A DNA stretch of 6,837 bases from JASFUX01 sp050050115. GTDB taxonomy: Bacteria > Pseudomonadota > Alphaproteobacteria > Caulobacterales > Maricaulaceae. The stretch spans positions 1-6,837 of the forward strand of contig JASFUX010000188.1 in the NCBI GenBank assembly GCA_050050115.1, given 5' to 3'. The position numbers were made by a program, and so were the translations under genes. Of this stretch, positions 1-4,800 are shown one piece after another; position 1 is the stretch's first letter; each line of letters begins with the position of its first letter. Below the pieces are notes generated by a model that was not told where the DNA came from, did no database searches, and saw nothing but the letters and a program-made list of their open reading frames with translations.

Positions 1-1
1 A

Positions 2-160
2 GACGTGTTTGAGCGCGAGCCGCTGGATCGCGATCATCTTCTCCGCGGCTATCCGCGCTGCATCTTCGGCTCACACAATGCGTCGAACACGGTCGACGCG
101 GTCCGCCACGTGAGTCATACCGCGATCAAGCTTCTTTTCGACTTCCTCGAGCTGTCATGA
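2..160 (+). CDS. C-terminus of a D-isomer-specific 2-hydroxyacid dehydrogenase (5' partial)
   Basis: The frame is open from the left edge to the TGA at 158-160 and gives the last 52 residues of a protein whose start lies outside the window. The fragment opens with DVFEREPL, the family's conserved DVFExEPL element at the end of the NAD-binding domain. It continues with a YPRCIFGSHNASNT segment, which corresponds to the PHxAsNT motif; its histidine (codon 74-76) is the expected catalytic acid/base. The ending VSHTAIKLLFDFLELS fits the usual C-terminal helix. Such enzymes reversibly reduce 2-keto acids to D-2-hydroxy acids with NAD(P)H in the cytoplasm; 3-phosphoglycerate dehydrogenase belongs to the same superfamily. 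The substrate cannot be decided because the substrate-binding half is missing. The stop overlaps the SDR start by ATGA, so the two genes share an operon. Confidence 0.82.
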   Translation, partial: DVFEREPLDRDHLLRGYPRCIFGSHNASNTVDAVRHVSHTAIKLLFDFLELS

Positions 161-906
161 CTAAGCCGCCCGTCGCCGTCATTACTGGAGCGGCCGGGGG
201 CATCGGCGAGGCGCTTGTCCGCGGGTTCCGAGCGAACGGATGGCGCGTGGCCGCCGTCGGCGGGCATTCGCCGATCGCCGAGAGCGCCGCAGACGCGGTC
301 TTCACGCTTGATCTCGCCGCGCTCGGCGATAGTGAAGACGGCGCACGCGAGCTGGCGGCGAAGGTCCGCGCGCACTTTGGCGACGCGCCGGTCTCCGCGC
401 TGATCAACAACGCCGCCACTCAGCGCCTCGGGAAGACGGGGTCGATCTCGTGGGACGACTGGCGCGTCACTCTGGCAGTCAACCTGAGCGCTCCCTTCGC
501 GCTCGCGCGCGCGTTCCTGCCAGATTTAGAGGCCGCCGGCGGATGCATTCTCAACATCGGGAGCGTTCACGCTCAGGCCACCAAGCCCGAGTTTGTCGCC
601 TACGCCACTTCAAAGGCTGCGCTCCATGGGCTGACCCGAGCGCTCGCGGTCGACCTTGGACCTCGCGTGCGCGTCGTTTGCCTCGCGCCGGCGGCGATCT
701 CCACCCCAATGCTCCTCGACGGGTTCAAAGATCGCGAGGCTGCGTTTGCGAGACTTGAGGCTTTCCATCCTGCAGGTCGGATCGGCGCGCCCGAAGAGGT
801 GTGCGAAGCGGCGCTGTTTCTCGTCTCGCCGGCGGCCCGGTTTGCGCACGGCTCGACCTTCTACCTGGACGGCGGAATCCTCGCCCGCCTGCACGACCCC
901 GCATGA
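157..906 (+). CDS. SDR family NAD(P)-dependent oxidoreductase (classical short-chain dehydrogenase)
   Basis: This 249-residue protein has the usual length of a classical short-chain dehydrogenase/reductase. Visible motifs are the dinucleotide-binding TGAAGGIG (residues 10-17), NNA (84-86), the catalytic Asn in AVNLSAPF (N109), catalytic Ser in IGSVHA (S136), the YxxxK pair in YATSK (Y149, K153), and the C-terminal YLDGG (236-240). All four residues of the Asn-Ser-Tyr-Lys tetrad are therefore present. The PG motif after the active site reads LAPAAISTPM, with Ala replacing the usual Gly. The family oxidises alcohols or reduces carbonyls on sugars, polyols and many other substrates in the cytoplasm; the substrate here is unknown. 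The ATG overlaps the upstream stop (ATGA, 157-160), no Shine-Dalgarno is visible, and TGxxxGIG falls at the normal distance from this start. The gene shares ATGA with the lactonase downstream. A sugar dehydrogenase role is inferred from that neighbour only. Confidence 0.93.
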   Translation: MTKPPVAVITGAAGGIGEALVRGFRANGWRVAAVGGHSPIAESAADAVFTLDLAALGDSEDGARELAAKVRAHFGDAPVSALINNAATQRLGKTGSISWDDWRVTLAVNLSAPFALARAFLPDLEAAGGCILNIGSVHAQATKPEFVAYATSKAALHGLTRALAVDLGPRVRVVCLAPAAISTPMLLDGFKDREAAFARLEAFHPAGRIGAPEEVCEAALFLVSPAARFAHGSTFYLDGGILARLHDPA

Positions 907-1763
907 CGAACGCCGCCGTGTCGGAACCGAGATGTGTCTGGAACCTCGGTGCGCGGCTTGGCGAGGGGCCGGTTTGGGTGGAGAACGCGCTTTGGTTCGT
1001 CGACATCAAGGGGCCAAGCGTGCATCGCTACTGCCCGCAAACCGGCGCGCGCGACACGTGGCCCATGCCGGAGTCGATCGGCTGCCTGACGCCCTCGGGG
1101 GACGGCGACTTCCTGGCTGGCTTGAAATCGAGCATCGCTCGGCTTCGCCTTGGAAAGCCCGGCGACGCGCCGGAAATCGACCGGATCGCGACGCCGCTCG
1201 CCGGCACGCCCGGTTCCCGTTTCAACGACGGCAAGGCAGCGCCCGACGGCTCGTTCTGGCTCGGCTCGATGGACGACTCGGAGACCAAAGACGATGGCGC
1301 TTGGTGGCGCATCGACCAGGACGGCGGCATTACGCAGCTCGACACCGGATTCCGCGTCACCAACGGGCCGGCTTTCGATCCGGAGATCGGGCGCGTCTAC
1401 GTTACCGACTCAGCCCGGCGCACGATATTTGTCGCCGACTGGCGTCCAACGAGCGATCGGCTGGACAAGACCGTGTGGCGACGCTTCGAAGAGACAGAGG
1501 GCTATCCCGACGGCATGACCGTCGATGCGCGCGGTGACCTTTGGGTCGCATTCTGGGACGGCTCCTGCATTCGCCGTTTCGATCGCGACGGCGCGGTGCT
1601 CGAAGAGATGCAGCTTCCCGTTCCCCGCCCAACGAGCGTCGCCCTGGGCGGCGATGACAGCGCCACCCTGTTCGTCACCTCCGCTTCGATTGGCCTCACA
1701 CCGGAGCGCGTCCGCGAAGCGCCTATGTCGGGCGGTCTTTTCGCCGTCACGCTGCGGAGCTGA
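903..1763 (+). CDS. SMP-30/gluconolactonase/LRE family protein (probable sugar lactonase)
   Basis: This 286-residue protein is a six-bladed beta-propeller of the SMP-30/gluconolactonase family. These enzymes hydrolyse aldonolactones to aldonic acids using one divalent metal. The three expected metal ligands are visible: Glu21 in LGEGPVW, Asn154 in TNGPAFDP and Asp203 in YPDGMTVD. Arg106 and Asn108 in SRFNDGK match the residues that contact substrate in characterised members. Conserved late elements LFVTSAS (256-262) and SGGLFAV (276-282) close the propeller. Length is typical, there is no signal peptide, and a cytoplasmic location is expected. I chose the ATG at 903, which overlaps the SDR stop as ATGA; it leaves the usual short run before LGEGP. 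An in-frame ATG at 801 would add 34 residues inside the SDR gene with no family match. The neighbouring dehydrogenase may make its lactone substrate (inference). The specific sugar is unknown. Confidence 0.92.
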   Translation: MTNAAVSEPRCVWNLGARLGEGPVWVENALWFVDIKGPSVHRYCPQTGARDTWPMPESIGCLTPSGDGDFLAGLKSSIARLRLGKPGDAPEIDRIATPLAGTPGSRFNDGKAAPDGSFWLGSMDDSETKDDGAWWRIDQDGGITQLDTGFRVTNGPAFDPEIGRVYVTDSARRTIFVADWRPTSDRLDKTVWRRFEETEGYPDGMTVDARGDLWVAFWDGSCIRRFDRDGAVLEEMQLPVPRPTSVALGGDDSATLFVTSASIGLTPERVREAPMSGGLFAVTLRS

Positions 1764-1807
1764 CACGGAAACGCCGCGCGCGCCCTTCGCACGTCAATAT
1801 TCAAACG

Positions 1808-1824
1808 GCGCGGTCCGGACGCGC
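1808..1824. terminator. weak hairpin between convergent genes, possible terminator
   Basis: In the 90-base gap between the two convergent stops, GCGC (1808-1811) pairs with GCGC (1821-1824), and GT (1813-1814) pairs with AC (1819-1820) around a CCGG loop, with one bulged G at 1812. There is no T tract on the + side. On the - strand the stem is followed by a modestly T-rich stretch (GTTTGAATATT), so it would serve the large - strand gene better. It is not a canonical intrinsic terminator and may be only a GC-rich chance stem. Confidence 0.25.
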
Positions 1825-1853
1825 TTCAGGCGCACCATCTCCCCGACGCCGCC

Positions 1854-4800
1854 TTACGCCTCTTCGTCCGCAAGAGTTGAATCCTCCGACATCTCGGAAC
1901 TGTCCGTCACCGCCCGAAACACCGACGTTCTCCAGCTTGAGCCGACATGCATCACTCGCGGGTCGTGGTGGACCGTGGAGTCGACGAAGTCCTTGATATC
2001 GGGCCAATCCTTCGAGTCGTAATCGTCAAAGATTATGAACCCGCCTTGCCGAACCATGGGCAAGTAGTTCTGGTAATCTGCCTTCACTCCGTTAAAGGAA
2101 TGATCGCCGTCCAAGATCAGCACATCGTACTTTTGAGTCTCCGCTTCAGCGATCGCTTCGCGTGTCGCACTCATCGACTTGATGAGCTTAAGGCGCTTCG
2201 CCGGCACCCCAGCAGCGGTCATATTTGATCGAAATGTCCTTTCACAGACAGGCTCTCCAGTAATGATGTCGCCGAGATCCTTCTTGTAGTAGCCATCGAG
2301 TGGATCGACGGCGATCAGATCCACTTTCGAAAACCGGCTCGCCGCATGATCGTAAATCACCGCAAGGCCGACACCAAACAAGGTGCCGATCTCGATCACA
2401 TTCAGCGTCTTCCTCGGACACGCGGAAGCCACCAGCGTGCGCAACACCGCATCTTCGACGCTGGTCGCCAAGCGCCCGTGCAACCGTCGTTCTAGTTCGC
2501 ATATCCGGTGCGCAAGATAAAAAAGAGACCTCGCCTCCATCGATATTCCGAGGCGCTTCTGCCACTTCTCTCGCAAAGTGTTCACGTGATCCTGCGTGAG
2601 AACGCGATTGAACGTTTGGTAGCCGCCGGAATTGACATTGGCGCCTTGAAGCTCGTCGCCAAGAGCCTCGACGGCCGTGTCCAATCTCTCCACTGCGTTC
2701 TTTTCTTCGGAAAGCGCCTTTTGAAAGGAGTCCGACGTCTGTTCCAAGGCGCCCCGCAACCGCTGTTCAATATCACCGATACGCTTGCTGAACTCCTCAT
2801 TGAGCCGCGCGTGCTCTTGTACTTGAGACGAACGTGTTCTCTTCTCCACAGCCTCCAAGGCGCTCGCCAGGTCCTCTTCGAGATCGCGAACTGCGCGCGC
2901 AAAATCTTCGGACCCAATGGCGTCCACAGCGTCGAGACGCTGCTCCAGCCGGCTTAGCGTCCCGGCGAACTCCGTGCGCACGTCCGACAGGTCCTTAGAG
3001 ATCTCGTCGTCGATACGCTGCCGAACCTCTTCATCGATCGCGTTCAAGCGCACCTTCAGCTGCTCGATCGGCCCAACGATCTCTCTGCGCATGTTTGGCA
3101 GAAGTTGCGGCACTTCCTGGTCAGCGAGTGTTCGCAATCTGTCGTCGAGCAGCGCCAGACGGCGCTCGATCGCCTCATTCTTGACGTTCGCGTCGTGAAG
3201 CCGTGCTTCAAAATCCGCACTGAGCTCTTGCTGGGCCCTGGCTTGTCCTTCGACCAGTCGCGCGAGCATCGCATTTCCGAGCGACGCCGCCGCGAGCGCC
3301 GCAGCCGCCAGGCCCATTAGGCCAGCCGCCCCCCATAGGAAGGGCAACAACGGGGCCGCCGGAGCAAACACGATCGGCGTCAACACCAACGTCAGCGCAA
3401 CAAGTATCGCCGCAGCCGCGGCCGCCGGCCGCCGGGCCGCCGCCCGCACCAACCAGGCGCCGGCTTGGCCGACGCGGAAGACGGCCAAGCTCTGGCTCCT
3501 AATCGAAGCTGCGAACCGCTGATACCAACCTTGAGGCGTCAATTGTATCTGCCGCCCTGTCCCATTCGCCGCAGCCAGTGAGCCTTGCCTTGAGGAGAAT
3601 GCCGCTGAGGACGAACCCACGCCCGGCGCTTTGTCAGCTGGCGACCGCCCCATCGCGGATCCCGCCGCCGCAGGCTCACGCCCAGCATCCTTCAAGCTAG
3701 GTGACCCGGAAACCAAACCCGTAGCACTCGCACGTCGCTCAACCTTTAAGACAGAGTCTAGTATTTTCCGCAGTCGGGCTTCTCCCGGATCGCTCCGAAA
3801 GGCCAGAAGATTGCCCCACGCCCTTTCATCCGCCAGCTCGCACGGATAGCGCCACAATGCGCGCCAGTCGTGTCTCACGCCATAGCGCACAATGGGATGC
3901 CATTCACTGACGTAAACGGAGTAGTCTTTTTGTACTAAGTACTCACAAATGTCCCGCCAAGTGTGGCCCAGCGGACTCGTCTTTGCGTCCTCGAATTCGC
4001 ACTCAATGACGTCAGGCGCGATCTTGTCCCAGGGAACGCCCTTGAGCACGGCGAAGTCATGTCCTTCGACGTCGATCTTCAGGAAATCAATCCGCTTCAG
4101 CTTCCGCTCGGCGACGATCTCGGCGACGGTCGTTACGTTGACGCGTGCAGCTTCGCGGTGCGTGTCGCGAAAGGCGTGCAGCGCGCTGATGCCGGTGCTT
4201 TCTTCCGAGGAGTAGAAGGACACTCCCGTTGCCGGTCTCTCGCTCACCGCGCGTGGATCGATCGTAATGTTGGGCGCGCGGCCGAAGCTTTTGATGAGCT
4301 TTTGCCGATTGGCCGGGTCTGGCTCGAAGCAATGAATGGTCCAGCCGAAAGGCTCGAAATGCACGGCGCTCGTTCCGCAATGCGCGCCGACGTCGAGCAT
4401 CACATGTTCAGGCCCGCGCCGATCAGCCAGCGCCGAAGCCACCGCTTGCGTCTCATCTAAATGAGCGTGATTTTCTCGAGAATAGCCCGACAATACCTTC
4501 AGATCACGAATACTACTATCGAGGCTCGACGAAGACGGTGGCTTGCGGTCGTCGTTCTCGCGCTCTTCCTGACGAAAAACCTTCTCAAAAAGATCGCGCA
4601 AAGGAGCGACGGCGAACTCGTCGGAAAGGTCATCAATTATTTTCAGGCATCGCTGAATGGCGGCCGAGTCACGGCTCGGCAAGCACTCCAAGTTCACGGC
4701 GAGCCGTCGCACCGCGTTCGCCCGGAGGGCCGGAGCGAGATTCGACCACGAAACGACATCCCATAAGCCCAGATCGTTCATCGCGCGCGCGACCCTGCGC

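Noticed and set aside
801..902. In-frame ATG at 801 giving a longer lactonase
   Set aside because: It would add 34 residues inside the SDR gene with no family similarity. The ATG at 903 gives the normal N-terminus and the same ATGA overlap seen at the previous junction.
656..1537. 293-codon + strand open frame overlapping the SDR and lactonase genes
   Set aside because: The translation is extremely Arg-rich with no domain motif, and it overlaps two genes with full family signatures. It is a frame shadow of GC-rich DNA.
1525..2022. 165-codon + strand frame spanning the convergent gap
   Set aside because: It crosses the ends of two well-supported genes on both strands, is low in complexity and has no motif.
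3264..3460. GCC/GCG-rich stretch that looks like a DNA repeat
   Set aside because: The pattern is explained by alanine-rich membrane and pre-membrane codons of the giant protein. No regular repeat unit is seen.
3555..3734. A boundary between two separate genes within the linker of the giant frame
   Set aside because: There is no stop codon, and the in-frame ATG at 3651-3653 lies inside low-complexity linker just before the membrane helices. The linker composition fits one fused protein.
3963..4460. 165-codon + strand frame opposite the FkbM domain
   Set aside because: It is antisense to conserved FkbM motifs and its translation has no recognisable domain.
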